Below the pieces are notes generated by a model. It was given only the letters and a program-made list of their open reading frames with translations, was not told the origin of the DNA and did no database searches. This document shows, one piece after another, positions 1-8,643 of a DNA stretch of 64,000 bases. Origin of the DNA: Hymenobacter sp. CRA2 (GTDB taxonomy: Bacteria > Bacteroidota > Bacteroidia > Cytophagales > Hymenobacteraceae); NCBI RefSeq assembly GCF_002007105.1, contig NZ_MVBC01000001.1:124001-188000 (forward strand). Direction: 5' to 3'. Position numbers and translations under genes: made by a program. Positions within the stretch are counted from its first letter, which is position 1; every line of letters starts with the position of its first letter.

Positions 1-1282
1 TATGGGGCGGGAAGCTGGCCCGGCCCGCAAACTGCCCCCCTACCAGCACCCGCCGCTGCCGCGGCCCGGCACCGGGCGCCACGGCCAGCCCTTCCGCCGA
101 CTCGACGCCGGTAGCCTGCTCTTCCCAGCTTATGGCGCCGGCATTGCTCAGGCCGAGCACCGCCGCTACCGTGGCCGAACGCTTGAGCAGCACCACGGGC
201 CCGGTATCGGCGCGGGCGACGCGGACGCCGGCCGTGGTAATGGTGCCCAGGGCTTTTAGCCAGGTCACGGCGCCGCCGGCCGTAAACCGGGCCAGAAAGG
301 CTTCGCGGGCCGCGCTGGCGCTGATACTGGCGGCGTCAAGCTGGTAGGTGCCGCTGAAGCTGCCCGCTACGTAGGCCCCGCCCTGTGGCTCCACGGCCAG
401 CGAAGTAGCCCCTTCCTGGTCGCCGCGGGCCCAGACCACCGTGCCGGTGCTGCTGTTGAGGCGAGCCAGCGCGGAGCCGGTCTGTCGGGCTAGCTCTACC
501 CCGCCGATGCTAAACGGCCCGACATACGAGCCCAAGACGTACACGCTGCCGACCTCATCGGCCGCAATATCGAGCCCGGACGCGCCCAGGTTGGCAAACG
601 TGGGCGTATTCCAGCGGAAGCTGCCGGCCCGGTTCAGGGATATCACGAACATCTGCCGGGCGCCCGTCGAGATAAGGGGGCCGTTGCTGAGTGCGAAGCC
701 GTAGCCGTTGCCGGTGATGTAGCTATTGCCTTGCGCATCCGTGGCAATGGCGTTGCCGCGCGTCGGGAACCCGGCACTGCTGCCGGCTTGCACCGCCCAC
801 TGTATTTGCCCGCTGGCCGACAGCCGGAGCACCAGCATGTTGTCGCCCTGGTAGCGGGTCGGGTCCAGGCTGATGCCCGGCACGTTGGGCCCGAATAATC
901 CGCTCATGCCGCCTACTACCGCTACGCCTCCATTCTGCGCATCCACGCTGATGTCGACGCCTGCCGCGTACGTGCGGTTGCTTACGACGGGCGAGGGCGC
1001 CAGCGCCCCCAGGGTAGTGGCCCACTCCGGCTGCCCTTGCGGGCTGAATTTGACTACAATCAGGTCGGCTATGGTGCTGGTACTCGTCAGTTGAAACCGC
1101 CCCACCCGGATGGTGCCGGTAAAGCTTCCGGTCACGTAGGCATTGCCGGCCGCATCGGCTGCCACGGCGCGCACCGTGAAGGGCTGCGCATCTGCCCATT
1201 GCCAGCGCGGCGCCTGCGCCCATCCCGGCTGCGCCAGCGCGGCGAGCAGCACCAACAAGAGGATACTCAGTACTCGTTTCAT
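1..1282 (-). CDS. Secreted beta-propeller-like (SBBP-type) protein, 3' end outside window
   Basis: The minus-strand frame is open from an ATG at 1282 to the window edge (427 codons visible), so the C-terminus is missing. The protein starts with a basic-hydrophobic signal peptide (MKRVLSILLLVLLAAL) ending near AQA. The rest is repeats of about 50 residues of the type 'DAxGNxYVTGSFxG', 'VVKFSPQGQPEWA', 'IATDAQGNSYITG' and 'LAVEPQGGAYVAGSFSG', the pattern of SBBP/beta-propeller repeat proteins, which in this phylum are often secreted and end in a type IX sorting domain (not visible here). The role is unknown; a surface or extracellular binding protein is the best guess. Family call from repeat pattern only. 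Confidence 0.75.
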   Translation of the reverse strand, partial: MKRVLSILLLVLLAALAQPGWAQAPRWQWADAQPFTVRAVAADAAGNAYVTGSFTGTIRVGRFQLTSTSTIADLIVVKFSPQGQPEWATTLGALAPSPVVSNRTYAAGVDISVDAQNGGVAVVGGMSGLFGPNVPGISLDPTRYQGDNMLVLRLSASGQIQWAVQAGSSAGFPTRGNAIATDAQGNSYITGNGYGFALSNGPLISTGARQMFVISLNRAGSFRWNTPTFANLGASGLDIAADEVGSVYVLGSYVGPFSIGGVELARQTGSALARLNSSTGTVVWARGDQEGATSLAVEPQGGAYVAGSFSGTYQLDAASISASAAREAFLARFTAGGAVTWLKALGTITTAGVRVARADTGPVVLLKRSATVAAVLGLSNAGAISWEEQATGVESAEGLAVAPGAGPRQRRVLVGGQFAGRASFPPH

Positions 1283-1382
1283 CAGATAACCCATCAATTG
1301 AACCAGACTCATGTTCTCTGTTCATCCCATGGATGCCCGTGGACGACACCGCGCAGCAGCTCACCAGCTTTGGCTCTGCTCC

Positions 1383-1450
1383 GAAAGCTGCCTAATATAA
1401 AACTTTAACAATTTTTATTATAAAATAACTTATCCAAAATACCGGCCACC
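1383..1450 (-). promoter_or_regulatory. AT-rich leader/promoter region of the propeller-like gene
   Basis: A short AT-rich block in otherwise GC-rich DNA, lying about 100-165 bases upstream of the minus-strand ATG at 1282. It contains TATAAT-like and TTG-like elements on the minus strand but no exact Bacteroidota -33/-7 pair, so the promoter call is positional inference. Confidence 0.25.
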
Positions 1451-1471
1451 ATTCCCTTTGCTTCAAAAGAA

Positions 1472-1502
1472 AACGCCCGGAACCTATACAGCTCCGGGCG
1501 TT
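1472..1502 (-). terminator. Rho-independent terminator after prmA
   Basis: A perfect 10-bp stem (AACGCCCGGA paired with TCCGGGCGTT) around an 11-base loop lies 24 bases after the prmA stop. Read on the minus strand it runs straight into a T-rich tract (TTTTCTTTT), the classical intrinsic terminator layout. Confidence 0.85.
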
Positions 1503-1525
1503 TGCCTTAGGGGGTTCAGGGCTTG

Positions 1526-2362
1526 TTACTTGTAGAAGATGGCCGATACCCAGTGGTTGCGCACCCGGTGCGACTCGTAGCGGAAGCCTTCACGCTCGGC
1601 CGCCTCGCGGATCAGGTGCAGGTCTTCTTCGTAGAAGCCGGAGAAAATGATGGGGCCGCCGGGCTGCAGGTACTGGTGATACGCGGCCATGTCGTCAAGC
1701 AGCACGTTGCGGTTGATGTTGGCCAGAATGAGGTCGAAAGGCTTCTCCCCTTCCAGGGCCGTGATGTCGCCGAGGCGAGCTTCCACCTTGTCCTGCACGT
1801 TGTTTTCCAGTGCGTTGTCGGCCGCGTTTTCAGCCGTCCAGGGCTCTACGTCCACAGCCAGCACGTAATCGGCGCCGAGGTGCACGGCCATGATGGCCAG
1901 AATGCCGGTGCCGCAGCCCATGTCGAGCACGCGCTTGCCTTGGTGGTCCACGGTCAGCTGGTTTTCAATCATCAGCGCCGTGGTGTTGTGGTGGCCGGTG
2001 CCGAAGGACATGCGCGGCATAATCACGATGTCGTAGGGCAGGTCGGGCCGGGCGTCGTGGAAGGGCGCGCGCACCGAGACTTTATCCCCGATGACCAGCG
2101 GCTCGAAGTTCTTTTCCCACTCCGTGTTCCAGTTCTGGCGCGTAATCACGCGGCTTTCCGCGGCGGGCATGCCTTCGGGCCAGTCCTGGTACTTGCCGAT
2201 GATGGCCTGGGTGCCGTCTTTATCGAAGGCGTCCTCGGTGGTATAGGCGCAGAAGCCCTGTTCGTTTTCCTCGAAGGTGTCGAAGCTGAGCTGGCCGAGT
2301 TCGGCAATGAGGATGTCGGCGAGGTCGGCCGGGCAGGTGACGCGCAGTTCGATGAAGTCCAT
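1526..2362 (-). CDS. prmA: Ribosomal protein L11 methyltransferase
   Basis: PrmA is a cytoplasmic SAM-dependent enzyme that methylates ribosomal protein L11. The N-terminal half is the L11-recognition domain (MDFIELRVTCP). The C-terminal half is a Rossmann methyltransferase with the motif FGTGHHNTT, the SAM-binding loop VLDMGCGTGILA, the acidic strand-2 end LAVDVE and the motif ILANINRN. I chose the ATG at 2362 because the family normally begins just before (D/E)(Y/F)IEL; an upstream in-frame ATG at 2419 would add 19 residues of no recognised similarity. The start gives 278 residues, normal for the family. It is followed by a strong terminator and preceded by one, so it is probably a single-gene unit. 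Confidence 0.93.
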   Translation of the reverse strand: MDFIELRVTCPADLADILIAELGQLSFDTFEENEQGFCAYTTEDAFDKDGTQAIIGKYQDWPEGMPAAESRVITRQNWNTEWEKNFEPLVIGDKVSVRAPFHDARPDLPYDIVIMPRMSFGTGHHNTTALMIENQLTVDHQGKRVLDMGCGTGILAIMAVHLGADYVLAVDVEPWTAENAADNALENNVQDKVEARLGDITALEGEKPFDLILANINRNVLLDDMAAYHQYLQPGGPIIFSGFYEEDLHLIREAAEREGFRYESHRVRNHWVSAIFYK

Positions 2363-2460
2363 GTCTTGAATGTGCTTGTGCTTGAATGTGCTGATGTGCT
2401 CAGGCAGCGGATTCGGCACATCGGGACTACAAAGATGCGGCGCTTTTTGGGTGCGGGCAC

Positions 2461-2494
2461 AAAAAAGCCGCCCCGGCTGGTAGCGCGGGGCGGC
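2461..2494 (-). terminator. Rho-independent terminator after the DUF6150 gene
   Basis: A 9-bp GC stem (GCCGCCCCG with CGGGGCGGC) with a 10-base loop, followed on the minus strand by six T residues, 29 bases after the stop of the upstream 128-residue gene. Confidence 0.85.
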
Positions 2495-2523
2495 AGATAA
2501 TCGGCCGGCGGCTGGTTTCTAGC

Positions 2524-2910
2524 TTAATCCTGCTTGCAGCCGGCAAAGGCGCGCACCTTGGTGTAGTAGATGCCGAAATCGGCGAAGCTGCGGTTGTTGG
2601 TGACCAGCACGGTGTAGTCAGCGAAGTCGCGGGCCTCGGTGATGTACCACAGGCCGGCTTTGTCGGCGAAGAGCTTATTGGCCTCCTGGTACACGACCAA
2701 GCTGGCAAAAGCCTCCTGCTGCTCTACATACACAGTGGCCGAGCAAAAGCCGCGGCGGCGCGGGTCACGCTCCAGGTAGATGGAGCCGTAGATTTTGCAC
2801 GGGTCGGCGTAGCCCCCGCCTTGCTGCACACGCGGCGCCAGGGGGGCGCTTACGGCCGGGGCGGCAGGCTGCCACCAGAGCAGCGCCGAAACGAGGGTAG
2901 TCAGGAACAT
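2524..2910 (-). CDS. Small secreted DUF6150-like protein
   Basis: A 128-residue protein with an N-terminal hydrophobic signal segment and a conserved-looking core: PCKIYGSIYLE, EAFASLVVYQE, ADKAGLWYITEA, FADYTVLVTNNRSFADFGIYYT and a final FAGC. I recall this aromatic, FAD-repeated pattern from the DUF6150 family of small exported Bacteroidota proteins. Two cysteines, one near the start of the core and one at the end, could pair in the periplasm. No function is known. It sits between tpiA and prmA on the same strand but has its own terminator and a 239-base leader, so it need not be co-transcribed with tpiA. Confidence 0.75.
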   Translation of the reverse strand: MFLTTLVSALLWWQPAAPAVSAPLAPRVQQGGGYADPCKIYGSIYLERDPRRRGFCSATVYVEQQEAFASLVVYQEANKLFADKAGLWYITEARDFADYTVLVTNNRSFADFGIYYTKVRAFAGCKQD

Positions 2911-3112
2911 GATGGAAACGGAAAGCTTTCAGCGCCGATGACAAGGACCGCGCCGCTTTGGTTCGTCTGCGGCCGCAAGGCTACGCGCCCGAGCTCTGTA
3001 AGCAGGTTTACTAAACTAATTCCTTTAGCCCGTAAACTCGTTTACAAAACCTAAAAACAGCGTTAGCGCGGCGGATAGCGGCTTCAATGCCTGAAGTATG
3101 CCGCTCAAAAGC

Positions 3113-3144
3113 GTGGTGCCACGACTCTGGAGTCATGGCACCAC
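3113..3144 (-). terminator. Hairpin terminator after tpiA
   Basis: A long stem (GTGGTGCCA with TGGCACCAC, one C/A mismatch, then GACT with AGTC) begins 5 bases after the tpiA stop. On the minus strand it is followed by a short CTTTTG tract, so termination is likely but less ideal than the neighbouring terminators. Confidence 0.7.
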
Positions 3145-3149
3145 AGGCA

Positions 3150-3914
3150 TTAGAACGACTTGATGATTTCGACGAAGTCGCGCGACTTCAGGGAAGCGCC
3201 GCCGATCAGGCCGCCGTCCACGTCGGGCTGGCTGAACAGCTCGCGGGCGTTCTGGGCATTGGCCGAGCCGCCGTACAGGATGGTGGTGTTCAGGGCCTGC
3301 TTGGCGTCGTAGGCGCGGGCAATCTGCTCGCGGATGAAGGCGTGCACCTCCTGGGCTTGCTGGCTGGTAGCCGTCTTGCCCGTGCCGATGGCCCAGATGG
3401 GCTCGTAGGCCACCACGACCTGCGCAAACTCCTCGTTGGAGAGGTGAAACAGGCCCTCTTTCAGCTGCTTCCCGATGTAAGCGAAAGTATCGTCGGCCTC
3501 GCGGGTTTCCAGCGACTCGCCCACGCAAAAGATGGGCTTCAGGCCGGCTGCCAGGGCCGCTTTTAGCTTCTGACTCAGCAGCTCGTCGTCTTCGCGGAAG
3601 TACTGGCGGCGCTCGGAGTGGCCCAGGATGACATACTCGGTGCCGATGGAGGCCAGCAGCCGGGCCGATACCTCGCCGGTGAAGGCGCCGCTTTCTTTCT
3701 GGTGGCAGTTCTGGGCGCCGAGGTGCAGCTGGCCGCCTTCAGGCAGCAGCCGGCCTACCACCGGCAGCAGCGGGAAGGGCGGGCAGATAACGACTTCTAC
3801 GGCCGAGCCGGTAGCTTCGTCCTGCACCATGTTCACGATTTCCGATACGAGTGCCTGGGCATCCTGGAGCGTGGTGTTCATCTTCCAGTTGCCGGCGACG
3901 ATGTTCTTGCGCAT
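3150..3914 (-). CDS. tpiA: Triose-phosphate isomerase
   Basis: Interconverts dihydroxyacetone phosphate and glyceraldehyde 3-phosphate in glycolysis and gluconeogenesis (cytoplasm). The 254-residue length is normal. The catalytic residues are all visible: N9 and K11 in GNWKMN, H99 in ILGHSERR, and E171 in VAYEPIWAIGTGK; the phosphate-binding C-terminal loop YGGSAN follows. The ATG at 3914 gives the standard MRKNIVAGNWKMN start. The gene lies 58 bases downstream of the TspO-like gene on the same strand. Confidence 0.97.
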   Translation of the reverse strand: MRKNIVAGNWKMNTTLQDAQALVSEIVNMVQDEATGSAVEVVICPPFPLLPVVGRLLPEGGQLHLGAQNCHQKESGAFTGEVSARLLASIGTEYVILGHSERRQYFREDDELLSQKLKAALAAGLKPIFCVGESLETREADDTFAYIGKQLKEGLFHLSNEEFAQVVVAYEPIWAIGTGKTATSQQAQEVHAFIREQIARAYDAKQALNTTILYGGSANAQNARELFSQPDVDGGLIGGASLKSRDFVEIIKSF

Positions 3915-3972
3915 AGCGGGGAGTTGGGGTTGGGGCGGCTAAGTTAGCACCCAATCAGCCCGCGTCACGCGC

Positions 3973-4764
3973 TTAGGCCCGGTGGCGGCGCCAAGCCAGG
4001 GTTATTCCGCCCACGGCCACCAGCAGGGCTCCGGCCAGGGCCAGCCACCCCAGCTCGGGCACATCGAAGCGGCGCACGTACCAGATGCCCAGCAGGCCCC
4101 AGGCCAGCACCACGGGATATACCGCGTCGCGGAAGAAAGAACTGAGCAGCAAGCCCAGCGCCACCACCACGGCCAGCAGCACCACGCTCAGTAGCACGCT
4201 CAGGTTGAGCGGCGCGGTCCAGCCCAGGTCGCGCAGGCCCAGGGTTACGTTGACCGCCGTAGCCACCGTTATCCAGCCCATAAACAAGGACAAGGGCCAA
4301 CTCGACGGCCGCGGCGAAGCACGCTCCAGCACCAGGCGGCGGGCCCGGCCATACGCCAGAATCAGCATGGACAGCGTGAGCAGCATGAGCACAGTGCAGA
4401 TTCCGATGGCCTCGTAACTGAAGCACACCACCCACAGCGCGGCGGCCACGCTGGCCACCGTCAGGGGGCGGGCCACGGCGTCGGGCAGCGGGTTGCGGCG
4501 CTGCGCGGGCAGCAGCTGCCACACCGCGTACACGGCCAGCGCCAGAAATATCACGCCCCAGATGCTAAAGGCCCAGCCCGCCGGCGTGAGCAGCATGGGA
4601 TACTGCGCCGACACGGTGCCCATGCTCTGTCCGTTGGCAGGGCGCGCGTTCCACCAATAGTTCAGGACGATGCACCCAAAGATGGCCGCGCTGCTCAGCC
4701 AGCGCCACAGCTGCACGGAAGCCCCGGAAGCGGGGTAAGAAGCGGAGTTAGCGGAAGTTTCCAT
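3973..4764 (-). CDS. TspO/MBR-like multi-pass membrane protein
   Basis: A 263-residue integral membrane protein with roughly seven hydrophobic helices. The segment LTPAGWAFSIWGVIFLAL resembles the Pro-Trp-rich second-helix motif of the TspO/MBR (tryptophan-rich sensory protein) family, but the protein is longer than the roughly 160 residues of classical TspO, like the long TspO-like proteins I recall from this phylum. Ligand and function are unknown. I prefer the ATG at 4764 (METSANS) over the longer in-frame start at 4791, which adds only nine residues. It is just upstream of tpiA with a short gap and may be co-transcribed with it. Confidence 0.6.
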   Translation of the reverse strand: METSANSASYPASGASVQLWRWLSSAAIFGCIVLNYWWNARPANGQSMGTVSAQYPMLLTPAGWAFSIWGVIFLALAVYAVWQLLPAQRRNPLPDAVARPLTVASVAAALWVVCFSYEAIGICTVLMLLTLSMLILAYGRARRLVLERASPRPSSWPLSLFMGWITVATAVNVTLGLRDLGWTAPLNLSVLLSVVLLAVVVALGLLLSSFFRDAVYPVVLAWGLLGIWYVRRFDVPELGWLALAGALLVAVGGITLAWRRHRA

Positions 4765-4819
4765 ACGTAGTACAACACGGCATCGAAGCATTGTTCTACG
4801 GCTACGGTCGACTTTCCGA

Positions 4820-5233
4820 TCAGGCGGCGAAGTACTGGTCCACCAGCTCGTCGGTCAGCTCGCGCGGGGCGGCCTGCTCGTGGCGGGGCGGCGGGAAGGC
4901 GTTGCGGCAGAAGCCCGCCTGCTGCCGAAAGTCGTAGAGGGCGTGGCAGTAGCCGTTGATGATGAAGGCCGCCGCGTCCTCGGCTTCGTTCCAGATGATC
5001 TGGGCCGTGACGGGCTTGTGCCGGTCGGCAATATCGTCCACGTTGTAGACGTGCAGGGCATCGGCAATTTCCGTCTCCGGCTTGTTGCGGATGGCGTAGA
5101 AATAGCCCGTAGTGCCGTCGTCCTCGAACATGACTTCGTAGACGCCGCCGGTGGCCTGGCTGTTCATCAGCCGGCTTTCGTCGCCCGGCTCGGGCTGGCC
5201 AATCATTAATTTTTCTTCGACTCCGGAAGGCAT
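4820..5233 (-). CDS. DUF2251-like cytoplasmic protein
   Basis: A 137-residue soluble protein without signal peptide. Readable conserved blocks are VMFEDDGTTGYFYAI, ADALHVYNVDDI and FIINGYCHALYDF, then a cysteine-containing GFCRNAFPPP; these resemble the DUF2251 family as I remember it (unknown function). The open frame extends back to 5386, but that extension overlaps the end of uvrA and is rich in Arg/Ser/Thr in the manner of a shadow frame; the ATG at 5233 (MPSGVEEK) is the sensible start and lies 17 bases downstream of the uvrA terminator. Confidence 0.75.
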   Translation of the reverse strand: MPSGVEEKLMIGQPEPGDESRLMNSQATGGVYEVMFEDDGTTGYFYAIRNKPETEIADALHVYNVDDIADRHKPVTAQIIWNEAEDAAAFIINGYCHALYDFRQQAGFCRNAFPPPRHEQAAPRELTDELVDQYFAA

Positions 5234-5250
5234 GGGTAACGGGGCAAATG

Positions 5251-5280
5251 AAAAGGAGCCGCACCAGCGCGGCTCCTTTA
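5251..5280 (-). terminator. Rho-independent terminator after uvrA
   Basis: A perfect 11-bp stem (AAAGGAGCCGC with GCGGCTCCTTT) with a 6-base loop; on the minus strand it is followed by TTTTC. It lies about 30 bases after the uvrA stop and just before the DUF2251-like start. Confidence 0.88.
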
Positions 5281-5309
5281 TTCTACGCTGAATTGCTTCG
5301 GTGGGACAA

Positions 5310-8147
5310 TTACAGCTTTTCGGCCAGGAACCGCGCCGTGTGGTTCGAGTCCTTGTGCTTGACAAACTCTTCCGGCGTGCCCTCAAACAAGAGGTGCCCG
5401 CCGTTGATGCCGCCTTCGGGCCCGAGGTCGATGAGCCAGTCGGCGGCCTTCACGATGTCCATGTTGTGCTCGATGATGAGCACCGAGTTGCCCTGCTCCA
5501 CCAGCGCGTTCAGCGCCGTGAGCAGCTTGTTGATGTCGTGGAAGTGCAGGCCGGTGCTCGGCTCGTCGAACACGAACAGGATTTTGTCGGACTGCAAGGT
5601 ATTGCCCTTCGTGAGGAACGACGCCAGCTTCACGCGCTGGGCCTCGCCGCCCGACAGCGTATTGGCCGACTGCCCCAGGCGGATGTAGCCCAGGCCCACG
5701 TCGTTGAGCGGCTTCAGACGCTCGGCCACCTTCGGCTGATCGGCGAAGAAGTCCAGGGAATCCTCCACCGTCAGCTCCAGCACCTCGTCGATGCTCTTTT
5801 CCTTGTACTTCACGTCGAGGATGTCCTGCTTGAACTTGCGCCCGCCGCAGGCTTCGCAGGTCAGGTAGATGTCGGCCATGAACTGCATCTCGATCTTCAC
5901 CTGGCCTTCGCCCTGGCACACCTCGCAGCGGCCGCCCTCGATGTTGAAGCTGAAGTGCGAGGGTTTGAGCCCGCGGGCCTTGGCCAACTGCTGGTCGGCA
6001 AACAAGGTGCGGATGGCGTCGTAGGCCTTCACGTAGGTCACCGGGTTCGAGCGGCTGCTCTTGCCGATAGGGTTCTGGTCCACAAATTCCACGTGCGACA
6101 CGGCCGACAGGTCGCCGCCCAGCTTGTCGAACTTGCCGATGCTCTCCGAGGCCGTGCCGCCCAGGTGCCGGGCCAGCCCCGGGTACAGAATGCGCTTCAC
6201 TAGGGTCGATTTGCCCGAGCCCGACACGCCCGTCACCACCGTCATCACGCCCAGCGGAAACTTCACCGTCAGGTTCTTCAGGTTGTTTTCGCGGGCCCCG
6301 ACGACCTCCAGCGCGTTGCGCCAGGGCCGGCGCACGGCCGGCACCGGCACCTCCATTTTGCCGCTGAGGTACTGGCCGGTGTAGGTTTTGTCGTCTTCGA
6401 GGATTTCCTGGTAAGTGCCCTGAAACATGAGGTTGCCGCCGCCCGAGCCGGCTTCCGGCCCGATGTCGATGATCTGGTCGGCCTCTTCCATCATCTTCTC
6501 CTCGTGCTCCACCACCACCACGGTATTGCCCAGCTGCTGCAGGCTGCGCAGCACGCCGATGAGCTGCTCCGCGTCCTTGGGGTGCAGGCCGATGCTCGGT
6601 TCGTCGAGCACGTACATGGAGCCCACCAGCGCCGAGCCCAGCGAAGTAGCCAGCTGAATGCGCTGCGACTCGCCACCCGAGAGCGTGTTGGAGAGGCGGT
6701 TGAGCGTGAGGTAGCCCAGACCCACGCGCACCAGATAGCTCAGGCGGTTGTGCACCTCCGTCACCAGCCGGTCCGACACGCCCTTCTCATGCTCGGTGAG
6801 CGAGAGGTTGTCGAAAAAGCCGAGCGCATCCGAAATCGGCATCAGCACGATGTCGCTAATGCTCTTGCCGTTGATTTTGACGTACTGCGCGTCTTTGCGC
6901 AGGCGGGTGCCGCGGCAGTCGGGGCACACGGTGCGGCCGCGGTAGCGCGAGAGCAGCACGCGGTACTGAATCTTGTGCGTCTGCTCCTGCACCCAGTCGA
7001 AGTAGTCGTTCAGGCCCTGGAAGTACTTGTTGCCTTCCCACAGCAGGCGCTGCTCGGCCTCACTCAGCTCGTTGTAGGGCCGGTGAATGGGGAAGTCGAA
7101 GCGGATGCCATTCTTGAGCAGCGGCTTCAGCCACTCGCTCTGCTTTTCGGTGCGCCAGGGCGCCACGGCGCCCTCAAACACGGTCAGCGTCTTGTCGGGA
7201 ATCACCAGTTCCGGGTCGATGCCGAGCACCGAGCCGAACCCTTCGCAGCGCGGGCAGGCGCCGTACGGGTTGTTGAAGGTGAAGAAGTTGACGTTGGGCT
7301 CCTCGAAGGTAATGCCGTCCAGCTCAAAACGGTCGGAGAAGGTGCGCGTCTCCTCGGCCAGCTTGATGAAGCAAGTGCCGTGGCCCTCGAAAAAGGCGGT
7401 CTGCACCGAATCGGAGAGGCGAAACTGCAGGTCTTCGTCGCCGGGCTGAATCACGGCGCGGTCAATCATGATCTGCAACTCCCCTGTCGGTTCCGGCTGC
7501 CCCTCGGCCAGCAGGTCCTCGATGAAGGCCATTTCGCCGTTGATGATGACGCGGGCGTAGCCTTTCTGCAGCAGCAGGTCCAGCTCCTTGCGCAGCGGGC
7601 GGCCGTCCTCAGCGGGCAGCAGCGGGGCCAGCACCATTACGCGGGTATCGGCGGGCAGCGAGAACAGGTAGTCCACCACGTCCGACACCTGGTCCTTGCG
7701 CACTTCCTGCCCTGATACGGGCGAGTAGGTGCGGCCCACGCGGGCGAAGAAGAGCTTGAGGTAGTCGTATATCTCGGTGCTGGTGCCCACCGTCGAGCGG
7801 TTGTTGCGCACCGTCACTTTCTGCTCGATGGCAATGGCCGGCGAAATGCCGCGGATGTAGTCCACATCGGGCTTGTCCATGCGCCCCAAAAACTGGCGGG
7901 CGTAGGAGCTTAGGCTCTCCACGTACATGCGCTGCCCCTCGGCGTAAAGCGTGTCAAACGCCAGGGAAGATTTGCCCGAGCCCGAGAGGCCCGTGACGAC
8001 GATGAACTTGTTGCGCGGAAAAGCCACGCTCAGGTTCTTGAGGTTGTGCACCCGCGCGTTCTTGATGATTATGTACTCGCGCGGATCGAGCTGATCAATC
8101 GGGTCGTCCGCCGGGGCGGCGGCGACTTGCAGGTTCTCCTGGGCCAT
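5310..8147 (-). CDS. uvrA: Excinuclease ABC subunit A (UvrA)
   Basis: The damage-recognition ATPase of nucleotide excision repair, which works with UvrB and UvrC. The 945 residues are full length. The tandem ABC architecture is visible: first Walker A GLSGSGKSSLAFDTLYAEG (about 53-71), zinc-binding CPRC region with FNNPYGACPRC, first signature LSGGESQRIQLA, Walker B VLDEPSIGLHP; then second Walker A GVSGSGKSTLV, zinc finger CEVC/CEACGG, second signature LSGGEAQRVKLA and Walker B VFDEPSTGLHF. The start MAQENLQ at 8147 leaves a roughly 30-residue lead before the conserved IIIKNARVHNLKN. Several long open frames on the opposite strand in this gene are codon-bias shadows. Confidence 0.98.
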   Translation of the reverse strand: MAQENLQVAAAPADDPIDQLDPREYIIIKNARVHNLKNLSVAFPRNKFIVVTGLSGSGKSSLAFDTLYAEGQRMYVESLSSYARQFLGRMDKPDVDYIRGISPAIAIEQKVTVRNNRSTVGTSTEIYDYLKLFFARVGRTYSPVSGQEVRKDQVSDVVDYLFSLPADTRVMVLAPLLPAEDGRPLRKELDLLLQKGYARVIINGEMAFIEDLLAEGQPEPTGELQIMIDRAVIQPGDEDLQFRLSDSVQTAFFEGHGTCFIKLAEETRTFSDRFELDGITFEEPNVNFFTFNNPYGACPRCEGFGSVLGIDPELVIPDKTLTVFEGAVAPWRTEKQSEWLKPLLKNGIRFDFPIHRPYNELSEAEQRLLWEGNKYFQGLNDYFDWVQEQTHKIQYRVLLSRYRGRTVCPDCRGTRLRKDAQYVKINGKSISDIVLMPISDALGFFDNLSLTEHEKGVSDRLVTEVHNRLSYLVRVGLGYLTLNRLSNTLSGGESQRIQLATSLGSALVGSMYVLDEPSIGLHPKDAEQLIGVLRSLQQLGNTVVVVEHEEKMMEEADQIIDIGPEAGSGGGNLMFQGTYQEILEDDKTYTGQYLSGKMEVPVPAVRRPWRNALEVVGARENNLKNLTVKFPLGVMTVVTGVSGSGKSTLVKRILYPGLARHLGGTASESIGKFDKLGGDLSAVSHVEFVDQNPIGKSSRSNPVTYVKAYDAIRTLFADQQLAKARGLKPSHFSFNIEGGRCEVCQGEGQVKIEMQFMADIYLTCEACGGRKFKQDILDVKYKEKSIDEVLELTVEDSLDFFADQPKVAERLKPLNDVGLGYIRLGQSANTLSGGEAQRVKLASFLTKGNTLQSDKILFVFDEPSTGLHFHDINKLLTALNALVEQGNSVLIIEHNMDIVKAADWLIDLGPEGGINGGHLLFEGTPEEFVKHKDSNHTARFLAEKL

Positions 8148-8393
8148 AGGTTCCTCTAACAGCGTTTCCTACCGCTAAGGTTTCGGCTAACGTGATTAGC
8201 GACGGAAAGGCCGGCGAAGGTACGACGGGGCGGGGTGTGGTTGGTAAGTGAGCAGACTTGCTTGCCCGTCAAAGCTTCTATATCTTCAAGCATCTGTCCT
8301 ACGCCGATTGCATTTGCAGATTTGTCGCGAATGAAAAACGGCTTATACAGATGCGAAAGAAGCCCCAGAATTCCACTATCAGCCTGAAAACAA

Positions 8394-8573
8394 ATGAAAA
8401 ATCACAGAAGCGCCTTCCTGTTTGCGGGGCTAATGGTTAGCACCGCAGCTCAAATAACCCTGCACTTCGCCCATGTATCCGACTTCGCCGCAGGATCATT
8501 AACGGGAGTTGGCATAGGCCTTATGCTTTTATCTTTTATAAACCCAAAGCCTACATCCACTCATCCGCTATAA
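8394..8573 (+). CDS. Small predicted membrane protein (59 residues)
   Basis: An ATG at 8394 opens a 59-codon frame ending in TAA at 8571-8573. The product reads as a basic N-terminus (MKNHR), a hydrophobic stretch (AFLFAGLMVSTAAQITLHF), a short polar turn (AHVSDF) and a second hydrophobic glycine-rich stretch (GVGIGLMLLSFI) before a Pro/Thr/Ser tail. This is a two-helix inner-membrane hairpin. I recall similar short proteins in Bacteroidota but know no function. A different frame over 8258-8440 has a less protein-like composition and is rejected. Confidence 0.6.
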   Translation: MKNHRSAFLFAGLMVSTAAQITLHFAHVSDFAAGSLTGVGIGLMLLSFINPKPTSTHPL

Positions 8574-8643
8574 CGAAAGGCCATATTAACAACAAGGCCT
8601 TTTCAACTCTAGCAGATTTTAAAAGCAATAATGCAGTCAAGAT

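Noticed and set aside
6504-7715. A 403-codon plus-strand frame inside uvrA
   Set aside because: It is antisense to conserved UvrA ATPase sequence, has no recognisable domain and is rich in His/Val/Gln/Ala as expected for a shadow.
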